Of a DNA stretch of 64,000 bases, positions 37,200 through 47,969 are shown one piece after another. Source of the DNA: Agrypnia vestita (taxonomy: Eukaryota; Arthropoda; Insecta; Trichoptera; Phryganeidae). The position numbers were made by a program, and so were the translations under genes. Numbering within the stretch: the first letter of the stretch is position 1; every line of letters begins with the position of its first letter. The stretch lies in the NCBI GenBank assembly GCA_016648135.1, contig JADDOH010011037.1:36820-100819 (forward strand), read 5' to 3'. Under the pieces are notes generated by a model. That model saw only the letters and a program-made list of their open reading frames with translations, had not been told where the DNA came from and made no database searches.

Positions 37200-37460
37200 T
37201 TATTTTCGGAGTATCGTTATTAATCCAATCGAGCTGAAACTTTGCAAGCAGACTCGTGGCAACGATAAAAATGATCTAACAAATTTTCGTTTAAAAAAGA
37301 TTAATAAATATATAATAATTTTGAATTTTACGAAATTTTAATGGTTTTTTCAAATTGAAATCAATACAAATGAGTAATTAGCCCGACGCGCGTATAGGCA
37401 CGAAACCTGATTCAATGAAAAAGGGAGTATAATAAAACTTGTTTTTTATGGGTTAGTTTT
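37200..37460 (+). repeat. Dispersed repeat of about 255 bp, copy in intron 1 of pseudogene A
   Basis: This segment, containing GCAAGCAGACTCGTGGC and AATGAGTAATTAGCCC, matches 58918-59175 on the opposite strand. It sits at different points of intron 1 in the two duplicates, so it is a mobile or rearranged repeat and not part of the ancestral alignment. Confidence 0.7.
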
Positions 37461-37800
37461 TTTTATAATTATAACTATTTTTTGTTTTAACTACCTATGT
37501 ATATTCTATTTGTTTTATGTGTTTCTTGAATTTTGTGTATTGTTCTTCAGTTCTAATATTCATTGGTTAGTTATTGAAATATTTGACAACTAAATAAGTG
37601 TAATGGTGTTGTGTGGCTGTTTTGTTGTATTTGGGAATGTTTATACATCCTATTATTTGCGCTCTTTGGCTATGACTATAAGTATTATGAGTTTGTGGTG
37701 GATTTATATTTTGTTGAGTGAATGTTTTTTATGTATTTGTAAAATTGAGTTTTTTTTGTATAATCTGTCTAATGTTGGAACATTTATTTCTTTATAAAGT
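37440..37800 (-). pseudogene. Antisense LINE C-terminal fragment
   Basis: Minus-strand translation includes VPTLDRLYKKNSILQIHKKH and, nearer the end, LVVKYFNN and MNIRTEEQYTKFKKHIKQI. This matches the C-terminal 'yfN.LP.eIR......FKk.lK' pattern of LINE reverse transcriptases. It is absent from the duplicate block, so it probably inserted after the duplication. Confidence 0.55.
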
Positions 37801-40800
37801 AATGTTCTAGATGTTCCAAAATAATGTGCGTACGTGCGTGCTAAATGTTATTGACTATTCGATAGAATTGGATCATATTTCTGTCAGTAGGTACCTATTC
37901 AGTAGGTTCACAATCTTTATACAATGTACCTATTCAGTAGGTTCACAATCTTTATACAATAATCAAATAAAAATAAAGTAATGATAAACAAAAAAATTAA
38001 AAAATTTCCTACATCACACACCATTCACTTTCAAGCTACTCTCTTAAGTAGGTACTGAAACAATTCTTCCTATTGCTCACATAACCTTTCGTCAATTTTT
38101 TCTTTGATAAGCCTGGACGATAGTATTTGCTTTATGTTGGAATGTAAAATGTGGTTAAGTATACACAGGACAAGGATTTGCGTTTTTCGAAATTCATGTG
38201 TGGAAGTTGTATTTTATTTTGTGAAGTAGTCATGTCCGAGATATTGCGAATATCTCTTTCTAGCGCTCTTTCTCATATTTCAAATAAAACTTATTATATT
38301 CTTCTGGGCCTGAGTCCATATTAGATGCTATTGTGTAGATAGATAATATTGTGTGATACGAGATTATCATAAAGAGGATATGTATTTTATTAATTAAATT
38401 TATTCTTAATAACAAAAACGTATATTATATTCAAAATTAAAAGATAACGATACTGATCGACTTGATTCGTAAACAGGGAAGCGGAAGGTCCTATAGTAAA
38501 TACTAAAAATGGTGTGATTGAGGGAAGAATACTTACCACCAAAAGAGGCTTTAAATATGAGAGTTTCAAAGGGATCCCGTACGCCAGACCACCGATCGGG
38601 AAACTAAGATTTCGGGTAGGTACACGCATCACCATTACGTAATCAATATTTATTTCAAAAAGTTTCGCATAATCCAGATTGATTATTTTTAACGTCAATT
38701 GCATTCAAAACCATTGTATCTTATTCGGGACAGACACAAAATTACTATACCATAAAATAAACTAAAAAAGATTTTAATATCGGATGGAAGGGTCGCCTCA
38801 GGTGGGGTGTGGGGTCGTAACTAACAGGGAAACGTTGAAATTTGGGTGTATGGAATACAAGTTAATTCATTCAGATTAATTAGTAATTAATTTTATTATG
38901 TAGGTGACGTCTGAGATCATATTTTCGATAAAAATATACAGATATTGAAACCGCTAGACTTTAAAAATAATGAATCAATGTGTTTTATGTGAATTTTGTT
39001 ATTTTATAAAAATGTATAATTATGTCCAATCGATAACGCTGTAAACATAAAAAATAATCTATACCTTATTTAGTATAGCAAATAAAAATTACATGTAAAA
39101 CACTAAATTTCAACCTCATTACAAATCCAGGATCCACAACCTGCAGATAATTGGGAAGGAATTCTAGATGCATCGGAAGTTGGAAGCGGCTGCACACAAG
39201 ATGATCGATTATTTACAAAAAAGTATTACGGCGAAGAGGACTGCCTTTACCTTAACGTATATGTACCGAAAATTTATGAAAACCATGAACCATTTCCGGT
39301 GATGGTCTGGATATCCGGTAGCGGCTTCCTTTTAGGAGACGGAAGTCCTGAAATGTTTGGTCCTGATTTTCTGGTAGAAAAAAAGGTCATCATCGTGACA
39401 TTTAACTACAGGGTCGGAGCCTTTGGATTTCTCTCCTTGAATTCTCCAGAAGTTCCTGGAAATGCTGGACTTAAAGATCAATCGCTCGCTCTGAAATGGG
39501 TTAAACGAAATATTCAGCTGTTCAACGGAGATGTGAAAAGTATCACTATATTTGGAGAAAGCGCTGAAGGAGCCTCGGTTAACTATCATATGGTATCCCC
39601 TTTGTCGCAAGGGTTGTTTAATAGGGTGATAATACAATCAGGATCGGCTGATTGCGTATGGGCTTCCCGAAGCGATCCTGAAAGTAAAGCTTTTACGTTG
39701 GCTAAAGAATTAGGATTCACGACAAATAGCAAAGACGAGGTGGTAGCATTTTTGAGAACCGTTCCAAAGGGCAATTTGACGTGCGCGTCCTGATCTCCAA
39801 GTCTCACTGGCACCTTGGAATTATCATTTGCTCCAACCATCGAAAAGCGATTTCCGAATACTGAAGCCTTCATCACTAGCTCCCCTAAGGAATTGTTGAG
39901 ATCGGGAGATTTTCTAAAGGTACCGATGCTTGCAGGCCTGAACTCAAATGAAGGTGTAATATACGAAACCTGTGCTTTCCAGTCCATCGTTGACAACGAT
40001 TCACTTAAAAAATATAAGTATAATCAAATTCCAGACTTAAGGAGGTTCGTGCCCGATGAACTAATCAGAAAGTATGGTGAAAATAAGATTGACGAAATTG
40101 TAACCAAAATACGACAGTTTTATTTTCCATCAACCGATGACATTTCGGATGATTTGTTAAACTTGTATTCCGACTCACTATTCGTGATTGATTTTATCGA
40201 AATGCTGACAACTTATGCAAATCGATCTGCCACCATTTACTATTATGAGTTTGCGTACAGTGGGTCGAGGAATTTTCTAAGAATTTCGAATGACTTTAAT
40301 TATACTGGTGCGGCCCATACCGATGAACTTGGTTATATGTTTGATATAAGTCTCCATAAAATTGATCAAATTCCCTCTTCCTCGACCGATTCCTTAGTTA
40401 CGGAAAGGATGGTGGAGTTGTGGACAAATTTCGCCAAACACGGGTGAGTACAAGTCCTATTGTGGTTTGTAGGTTTTTAAAACCGGTTTAGCAACCTTTT
40501 TTTTAAAATTATATTTGTGAAATTTAAAACCGGTTGTAATTGAAAGAAATAATCGGAGCAGTGCTACAAGCGATGAAAATGAATAAATAGGTTTTTGAGG
40601 AACATAAAGAAATATAATCAATTAGAAGACATTGAAGTGCGGATTTCCAATATTTGAGTGTAACCTTTTATTTTCAGTATAACCAATGAAATAATTAAGA
40701 AATAAAATATACACTTGTAACCACGGGAGAGCGCAATTTCTGTTGTAGGCAATTTCGAATCTAGATTGAAATCAAGTAATCGTTCATTAGACATTTATAG

Positions 40801-41148
40801 TTTTTTTTCAAATCATATTTTCTAAAAAAATTTCTAAATAAAAAATTATCCTTTACGTAGATTTAAGCTTCTGTATTAGTTTTTTCTAAAATTCGAAAAC
40901 TTTTCTTTTTCTAATCGGTTTTAAAATGAAAACAAAGAATTCTGAGGTAGGTACGAATGAAATTTTTTGAAATTTTAAATTGGTTGATCACAAACAAAAT
41001 TTTCGAAACGACAGAAGTGTTACCAATTATTTGGAACCCCGTGAAGCCATCACAATTAGTTTGTCTTGTTATTGACAAAGATTTAACAATGACTGGAGAC
41101 CCATTTGAAGAAAGGGTAGCATTTTGGAAAAGCCTTTACGAAATGTAG

Positions 41149-42080
41149 AAGCTGGAAAATATCTTTACAGTTTTACGAAACTTCTTATATATTCATTTGA
41201 ATTGCTTGTAATTTCTGGGAATCGTTGAAAATGGTTTGGTATTTATATGTTGATTATTTAATTTCATCACAAACAGATAAATAATTAATAATCCTGCGCT
41301 GTAATTTCAAAAATAGCCCATATCTTTTTTTTGGAGGTTTGAATAAATATCTAAAGAATTACGGTTTAATTTTATGTTCACAAAATTTTTAAAATCAATT
41401 ATTTTATTTTATTTTCAAAGGAAATATATTTTTCGGTGTAGTTTTGGGTGTGTGTGGTATAGTTAGTATATATCGTGAAATTCATTCCTAAATTGTATTT
41501 ATTTGTTTGCGAACTTTCTGTTCTGAAAAATATTTACAATTTATTTTATCGTTAAGACATTATTTATTATTAATTTATCATAAAAAGTTCATAATCATAA
41601 TGTTTCTAAAATATTTATGCTCTATTCTCTAATGTCAATCAAGACCTGTTGATGGTATGTTTGTTAAAAAATAAACATTTTTAAAACGTTTTGATGGGCA
41701 ACTGACACTTAACTTTGAAGGTTTAATTTATTGCCGAATCACGTAAAATTAGTTTCCAGTCAACGTTCGAATCTCCCATTTCCTCACCCACAAAATAATT
41801 TAGTCTCTCTGACTCGAGGGTTTCAATAATACTTATTATTAAAAATTATCATCGATGCTATGTAAACTATAAATTTTCAAATCGTCTTTAAAAGCATTAT
41901 GCTATTCAATTCTGTATTGCTGAACTCAGGGTGGTTTTCAAAGCTTAATGATTATTTTTATTAATAATTGGTACATGAATTTATAGAGGTTTATTAATAA
42001 TTTCCATATTTTACCTACCGCAATACATCATTTGCATAGAATATAGAGGACCATTATCTCTGCACGCTGTATACGAGTGT
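41149..42080. other. Intergenic AT-rich DNA, nothing recognised
   Basis: No gene, repeat unit or structure stood out between the end of pseudogene A and the SINE. Confidence 0.5.
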
Positions 42081-42081
42081 A

Positions 42082-42270
42082 ATATTTTTTTTTTTTTTAA
42101 ATAGAGATCCGAACACAGAATACGTGTTACATCAATATTCTTACTATTTTCAAACTAAGCTAAACGCTTGTCTATGAAAATACGACTAACTTGCTAGTCT
42201 GGGCTGAGATTCGAACCTGCGACCTTTGGATCACGAGGCGAGTGTCCTAACCACAAGACCAACAAGCTAC
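42082..42270 (-). mobile_element. tRNA-derived SINE, copy 2
   Basis: On the minus strand from about 42270: TTGGTCTTGTGGTTAGGACA (A-box region), CTCGCCTCGTGATCC (anticodon arm; loop read as CTCGTGA) and GTCGCAGGTTCGAATCTC (B box). A tRNA-unrelated body and a poly(A) tail follow (T run at 42085-42098). The 3' anticodon stem does not pair well, so it is not a working tRNA. The body and tail match 12245-12412. Confidence 0.75.
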
Positions 42271-43089
42271 TCTATTTTTTTCTATTTATTTATATTTCTT
42301 CTATATTCTATTTATTATAACATTTATTCTAAGTTTACGAGCTGACTCCTGTTGGAGACAATATACCCAAATGCCCCCCGATACTGAAACTCTTATTGAA
42401 TTTACTGCCGCCTTACAAACTACATTAGATAAATAACATCTTATTAACGTATTGTAGACAAAAAAATATTTCCTTAATAAAAATATTTTTCATTATTACG
42501 AGTATTGAATATTACCCACAATAATGGTAGTACACAATAAGCGTATTTTGTCTTTGGTAAACGTTTCATTGGAATAAAAAAACATACTAATTAAAACCTA
42601 ATTTACTACCTTAAAACGTCTTCTTCTTCCTCTTTACCCGCTGTCCATTTCATACTCCTTAATTTTCTTTTCCAAGATTCCCTGTTTCGGGCCATCGTTT
42701 CGTCCAACTGGGCAGTCTTCAAATAAAATTTTAACACTTAATCGTTGCACGAACTATCTCACATCAGTATCTGTGTCATTCTTACTGTTGCAATAAGTAA
42801 TTTGTAGCAATGAGTGTTTTTTGCAAACATATCTGGAGAAATAATGGCAGCTCATTCTGGTTCTGTTGTTTTTTCTTGGCCCACGCTGAAATACTTGCAG
42901 AATAATTAACACTGTACAGAAATTGTAACTACAAGTAGGCTTAGGTAGTTTAACCCTGACCTGCCACGCCCCATGAAGCACTACCGACCGAATGTAAGGT
43001 GCATTCCTTAGCCAAATAGATCATTTGAGAATATTAAAAGACACGACTCCATCATTTTATCAGTTGACATTAAAAAATAAATCAATTGA
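42271..43089. other. Unassigned DNA
   Basis: No gene was recognised. A GC-richer patch near 42610-42720 and another near 42900-43000 may be repeat remnants. Confidence 0.4.
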
Positions 43090-43740
43090 AAAATGCAGCC
43101 AAAATGCCGTGAGCGGGAGCGCTTGAAAATTGAAAGGTTTATTTTTGTTAAAAAAACAAAACAGCATTCTTTAAAGAAGACTCTAATTAGAATGCAAACT
43201 CTAAAGGAAAACCCGGTAGGTTTAATGCCTCAGTATTTTACAATAACCCCCAAACAAAATCAAATCATATTTCCTAAAAGAATCTTGAACGCATAATGAA
43301 AAATGCAGGTTTCATCCAGAAAATTAAAAATTGTAAAATATCAGAAATGACGTAATTATATTTTTACACAAAAAAATACATAAAAAATTTTACATGACTC
43401 GTTGAATTATTTTTTGTGTAATCTCTATAACTCTAATACTCACATAAATCTATCCAAAGTTTTTCCTCTAGATAAATATTATTTGCATCTTGTATACCAT
43501 TGTATACCAAATGTTTGCTTAAAAAATATTTTTTACTAAATACGTGTATAACCATACCTTAAACATAATAAAAACTAAACTTAATAGTTTCCCTAAGCCA
43601 TCTATAATAATTAATTGTTTACCAGTCATAGTAAACAATACTTTATACGAGTATGTATGTCAACCGATACCAAAGTACTTGATAAGCTATTTTTATTGTT
43701 GTTATTGAAGCTGAACATTTAAAATGACACCTTAATGTGA
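43090..43740 (+). repeat. Third partial copy of repeat block S
   Basis: AAATCAAATCATATTTCCTAAAA near 43258 and the segment around 43545-43720 (CATACCTTAAACA, AGTACTTGATAAGCT, TTGTTGTTATTGAA) align with 54440-54840 and, less completely, with 30690-30920. Block S is therefore present at least three times and is not merely one duplicated pair. Confidence 0.55.
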
Positions 43741-43859
43741 ACTCATCGCGAAATACAAAATATCAGTTTATCGTAGATTGCTAGAAGCAGTACATTTTAA
43801 GAAACTCGAAGGTTTTTGCATCCGTATTTAAAAAAAATGGGCTCATGACTGACCATGGT

Positions 43860-43960
43860 CGTCTTCGGTTTATACAGTGAGCATTGCTCTTCTCCACTCT
43901 TTTCGATCTTGAACCTCGTTTAGAGCGACGGGTAGCTCTTGACTTCTTAATTTATTGAAG
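43860..43960 (-). pseudogene. Possible LINE C-terminal tail
   Basis: Minus-strand translation gives ELPVALNEVQDRKEWRRAML and then a stop. The DR.EWRR pattern is common at the end of some insect LINE reverse transcriptases. Too short for a firm call. Confidence 0.35.
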
Positions 43961-44559
43961 ATCGACGTCACACCCTCCTTTCTTGTACATTCCTAGTTAT
44001 CACTAGTGATGGTATTTTGACCGGTTCTACATTATTCATTATTTGAAATTTGTATCTGATTGTATCAATGATTGGTAACCGCTTTTTTTGTAATTCGATG
44101 AGGCACCATCGTACTAGACCACAGTTAGAGACTTATCTTCAATAGAGACCGATATAATCTCACATAACTGTACTAATAGTAACCGATTTAAAATGGTAAT
44201 GATTTGATCATCACAAGTTATCACTAGTTTCTGCAGACTATCTTCCTCTCGTCAAGCCAAGAACTGTTTTCCAGCATATTGTGGAAAGCTTTATTTTGTG
44301 CAGAATTTTTGAAGAAACCGGCATTCAGTCATCTCGCAGTTCACGGTATTTGCAATGTACAAATCTATCACCATTTCTCGAAGGCGTCAACCATTTTTCT
44401 CTATTTTCTTCCCAGAGCCCATTTCATATAAAGGTATGCAAAATTCCGAGACCCCAGGACCTTAAATGATAAATGAGGGGTATAAAAGTAAGACATCAGT
44501 ATCATAGAAAAAGTTGTTTTGGATAAAGTCAATTGAAATCAAGATTTTATAGAAAATTT
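43961..44559. other. Unassigned DNA
   Basis: No gene or repeat was recognised. Confidence 0.4.
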
Positions 44560-44597
44560 AGCTTTATCCCCTCTATAAGCATGAAAGGGATAAAGCT
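44560..44597. repeat. Hairpin with 11-nt arms
   Basis: AGCTTTATCCC and GGGATAAAGCT form perfect arms around a 16-nt loop. A second, longer hairpin follows 12 nt later. Confidence 0.6.
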
Positions 44598-44609
44598 ATA
44601 TTCCTTCCA

Positions 44610-44669
44610 AACATCATAAATCCCAATGTTTGGCAGCAAGACCACTTAAACATTGGGATTTATGATGTT
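44610..44669. repeat. Perfect hairpin with 21-nt arms
   Basis: Left arm 44610-44630 and right arm 44649-44669 (AACATTGGGATTTATGATG and two more bases) are exact reverse complements around an 18-nt loop. The size and perfect stem suit a small inverted-repeat element; a small-RNA hairpin is possible but unsupported. Confidence 0.75.
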
Positions 44670-44924
44670 GTTTAAACAAGCGTTGGATTTTGTATTCTTT
44701 TAGGCACCCGAACCTACATTTAATGCGTATGTAAGCATTATACAGGCCCTGCGAGGCCAGAGTCATCACCATAAATTTTTCTCCTTCGTTAAACTCCTCG
44801 TGGACGCTGATAACGATAACACCATAACCAAGAATACAGCAATTCTGATGGCTTCCTGAAGTATTCAGTTGGTTGCTTTACCAGACCCATCCATCTAGTA
44901 GATCTTTCGTGGGGACAAGTATTT
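44670..44924. other. Unassigned DNA
   Basis: No gene or repeat was recognised. Confidence 0.4.
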
Positions 44925-45325
44925 TTATTTTATTTTATTTGGGAAATATACAGTACAATTTTAAATTTCTTTTTTTTTTATATAATATCTAAAAAATATT
45001 CGTGAGTATGACCAGTAAAGTTACCTCGAAGCTGTTAAAAAAAAACTAAATAAAAAACAATGATAAAGAATATGTGATAAATAATAAATATTTCAAAGAT
45101 TTAAATTATGATAATGCATGAAATGGGAGGGGTGGGGAGAGGGAGGGAATGGGATTCAATTAAAGAAGTATCAAATCAAAAGTCATAAATGAGATTACGG
45201 AGTTTCATTTTAAATAAAAGCAAATTGTCAATTAAAATGTCTGGATTATTTTTAGAATTTAACATATTGTATTTTGAGGTGCAACGAGTTACAAAGCAGT
45301 TTTTTAAGTAGTTAGTCCTACCAAA
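44925..45325 (-). mobile_element. Antisense LINE 3' end
   Basis: Reading the minus strand from 45325, translation is open and gives NYLKNCFVTRCTSKYNMLN, then LLLFKMKLRNLIYDF and a stop, as in the last residues of many LINE reverse transcriptases. An AT-rich tail follows to about 44925 (T-rich on the plus strand). Its 5' boundary coincides with the palindrome at 45301-45351. Confidence 0.55.
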
Positions 45326-45351
45326 GTTTGGTAGGACTAACTACTTAAAAA
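45301..45351. repeat. 51-bp perfect palindrome with a single central base
   Basis: Bases 45301-45325 are the exact reverse complement of 45327-45351, with only G45326 between them. The arm includes AAGTAGTTAGTCCTACC. The left arm is also the coding sequence of the LINE fragment (NYLKN), so the right arm is an inverted copy of it made at the fragment's 5' end. Confidence 0.9.
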
Positions 45352-45704
45352 TCCTCTACTCTATCTTCAGCATCTTCATTGCATCCGAACATGTCCGAAG
45401 TACTTCAATAAACGCATTTGTATTGCGGAAGATATAAGTGAAACAAAGCTATTTGTTCCGTGATGCGTTTATTTTTTTCCGCTCTCTTGCATTCTTGTTA
45501 TCTCAGAATCCTTATCTTTGACTGCGTAGAAAGATGCCAGCGGTTTTGCTGAAACGGCGCCAAGATGTGGTAGCTATGTGGCCTCGTCTGAAGTCATTGA
45601 AATTGATTAAACTATAATGATAGTAATTAACGTATTTTGCTGTCTGTAGATTTCCACACTTTTTCTCCCAGATTACTACACAGTAAATAGGCAGTGTGGC
45701 CTTT
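45352..45704. other. Unassigned DNA before the LINE fragment
   Basis: No gene was recognised. Confidence 0.4.
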
Positions 45705-46376
45705 ATCACGTGTAGACTATTGCAATGCCCACCGATGTTATAGCTCAATACTACAATCTATTCTAAACGCTGCAGCATAGATAATATATGGTACGTCAAA
45801 ATTCTCGCACATAACATCCCCTCTGCGAGAATTGCACTGGCTTTGTTTTCCTGAGAGAGTAGAGTTGAAACTGTATCGGTTGATGTCCAAGGCAACTCAT
45901 AACAAGGTGTCTCTGTATCTTCAGGAGCTCTGTTTCTAGACAACATAAATGGAAGACGTCAAACTCCCAGGTCAGCGTCTACTTCAGCGGTAAAAAGGGT
46001 TGTGGAACCGGCAAATCAGTGTCAGAAAACTATGTTTAGCGAACGGGCATTTGCGTAGGCGGGCCTTAAACCGTGGAACTCTGCCCTTCCTAATAAAGAA
46101 CACGGATTCAGAGACTTTATTTAAGAAAATTCTTAAAACGCACCTGTTTACAAAATATTTCCCAGAACATTTTTAATATTCGTTGTTTTCTTTTACTATT
46201 TTAAATTTTAAGCTGTTTTTCCTTCTCTTTCGTTTTTCATTTTATCATTCTTGCTTTTAGTATGTAAGAGTTTTTATGTATATTCGTTTTTACCCTTGAG
46301 TTGAAATTCTCATAAAAGTTGCTATATAAATAATCCCATTTTATTATTATTATTATTATCATTGATGCTATCTCAG
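45705..46376 (+). mobile_element. CR1/L2-like LINE 3' fragment, second copy
   Basis: It matches about 29505-30135 in order, including the VDYCNAHRC region, the LFKKILKTHLFTKYFPEHF end and the (ATT)n tail. It belongs to the second copy of the S block and ends at GATGCTATCTCAG, the target site of the following LINE. Confidence 0.7.
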
Positions 46377-46666
46377 TTCGATCGTAGCATTCGACGCATC
46401 CGGTAGTTCTTGTGTGTACCAGAGTTAGCGTTCCGTAATGTTGCAGTCCTACAGTTCTACGCGCTTCGATAGCGCTCAGATAAGAAATTTAATTTTTGTT
46501 GTATCATTCCATTATAATACTTTTGTTTAATCGTTATATTTTTTGTTGTTGTTTCATATAAAGGAAGTTCTTATCGGGGAATACGACTCCCGTGATTTAG
46601 TTGATATATATATTTTTTGTTTTTATTGTATTATTTGTGTTTACTGGGGCTACAATAATAGCAATA

Positions 46667-47640
46667 TGAGTAATTTACTTAAGCCCCCGGACCCTTCGGA
46701 TATTAGTTGCTCTAAAAGACGTCGAGAAGAGGCCGATTATTTTACCTCCAGACCCAACTTCGACAAGAAACAAGAATGACGATTTGAAAGTCATTCCTGC
46801 AATTAAATACTCGCCACACTCTCTTGACTCGTTCATTGTATTTGTACAGGATAAGGAACCCACTAACACATTACATCCCATGAAAATGGGAAGTCTTCTC
46901 CACAAAAGCAAGATTTTTAATATTTCTCCTGGATGAGGGGCGGAATAAAATTTCTATATCATTTACAAATTCAAGTGCGGCTAGTTCTTTTATCCATTCG
47001 TCATTTCTTTCAACAAACAACTTGAAGGCTTACATTCCTCGTTATAAAGTGACTAAAATGGGGTTGGTTCGCGGCATTTCTACTGAGTTAAGTGAAGAGG
47101 AAATAATTGAATACGTGTCAGTCCCAGCTCAATTCGGTAAAGTCCTGAAAGCCAGAAGACCTAACTATAAGGATAAATCCTCCGATACTCCAATATGGAA
47201 ACCCTCACAAACTGTGGTACTCACATTCGAAGGGAAATCACTCCCTGAACATGTATACCTATTTTATAACTCCTTACCTGTCGAACTTTATTTCTATCCC
47301 ACTATCTTATGTTATAGGTGTTATCGCTATGGACATACGAAACTCCAATGTAGATCCCTTCCTAGATGTTATAAATGTACTGAATCTCACCTGGCAGAAA
47401 ATTGCTCATCAGAAAACAATGTGTAAATTGTTCAGGAAACCACACTGCCGTAAGAAACACCTGCCCAGAATTACCGAGACAAAAAAACATCAAGCATGCT
47501 ATGGCATCTCAAAACATCTCTTACATTCAAGCATCTAAACTGTACCCGGCAGCTACAAAAAGCTTTTCAAACGTTGTTGCCAGTAAAAATTTGAATCCAA
47601 TTCCATGTGCTGCTAAGCCTCCCATTAAACTATTTTAATA
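46667..47640 (+). pseudogene. LINE ORF1, gag-like protein with CCHC zinc knuckles (broken)
   Basis: A likely start is the ATG at 46667 (MSNLLKPPDPSD, then a basic stretch). The frame breaks near 46779 and several times to 47020, then is open as MKAYIPRYKVTKMGLVRGIS. Zinc-knuckle motifs follow at about 47310-47460: CYRCYRYGHTKLQC, CYKCTESHLAENC and CVNCSGNHTAVRNTC. The last is in a shifted frame. Such proteins bind element RNA in I-type LINEs. Confidence 0.75.
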
Positions 47641-47969
47641 TAAGCCAATTAATGAAATACAAAAAAAACAACTTATTATGAAAAAAAACCCACGACGACT
47701 TGCTTTCCTATTTGAATGGACAGGCTTTTAATCCTTCTGTGGGGTATTCTATTCCAACGGAGGAGTTTACAGCTTCCCAACAAACCCATCAAGAAAATCA
47801 AGACAATAATATAAATAATCTCATCCCCTTAATTGCCCAATTATTATTCTCAATAATATCCAATACTGATAATTTACCGTCCCACGTTGCCAGTTTCCTT
47901 CCGCTTCTTAACTCTCTAAAAAAAATTAACCATGGCTCACCTTCAACAGCGGACACACAGTAATATTTA

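Larger units (their letters stand above)
35150..40545 (+). repeat. Tandem duplication block T, copy A (holds pseudogene A)
   Basis: From about 35150 the sequence aligns in the same orientation with 57590 onward. It shares the upstream region, TATA box, exons 1-3, intron 2 and the start of intron 3. Each copy has private insertions: here LINE-like sequence at about 36960-37190 and 37440-37800. Identity is high in exons and lower in introns. The duplication may run past 40545, but copy B leaves the window there. Confidence 0.8.
36164..41148 (+). pseudogene. Carboxylesterase pseudogene A (in-frame TGA, lost exon 4 acceptor)
   Basis: The four-exon layout is recognisable: exon 1 36164-36252 (a further in-frame ATG at 36137), exon 2 38477-38615, exon 3 39131-40443, and exon 4 remnant about 40992-41148. 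Exon 1 encodes a signal-like MYSASVTIVLHTLLFF and ends GATGG then GTAAGG, phase 2, matching exon 2. Exon 3 keeps its frame throughout except for TGA at 39791-39793, where genes 1 and 2 have Ile or Phe. The nucleophile elbow reads GESAEG instead of GESAGA, and the oxyanion hole reads SGSG instead of HGGG. The Glu (NSNEG) and His (GAAHTDEL) remain. The exon 4 frame ends normally (FWKSLYEM), but no AG stands at its expected 5' edge near 40991. A catalytically active product is very unlikely. Confidence 0.85.

Noticed and set aside
38390..38704. Minus-strand open frame of 104 aa
   Set aside because: It is the antisense shadow of esterase exon 2 of pseudogene A; the same happens at 61892-62083 in copy B.
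39791..39793. TGA as selenocysteine or programmed readthrough codon
   Set aside because: The residue in paralogues is Ile or Phe, not Cys; the next base is T, not the C that favours readthrough; and other lesions are present (GESAEG, lost exon 4 acceptor, frameshift in copy B).
39332..39996. Antisense open frames inside esterase exon 3 (also 62793-63457, 7285-7515, 21048-21311)
   Set aside because: They overlap well-supported sense exons and only mirror their codon use.
42200..42270. Functional tRNA gene on the minus strand
   Set aside because: The anticodon stem does not pair, a SINE body and poly(A) follow, and a second copy with the same tail exists.
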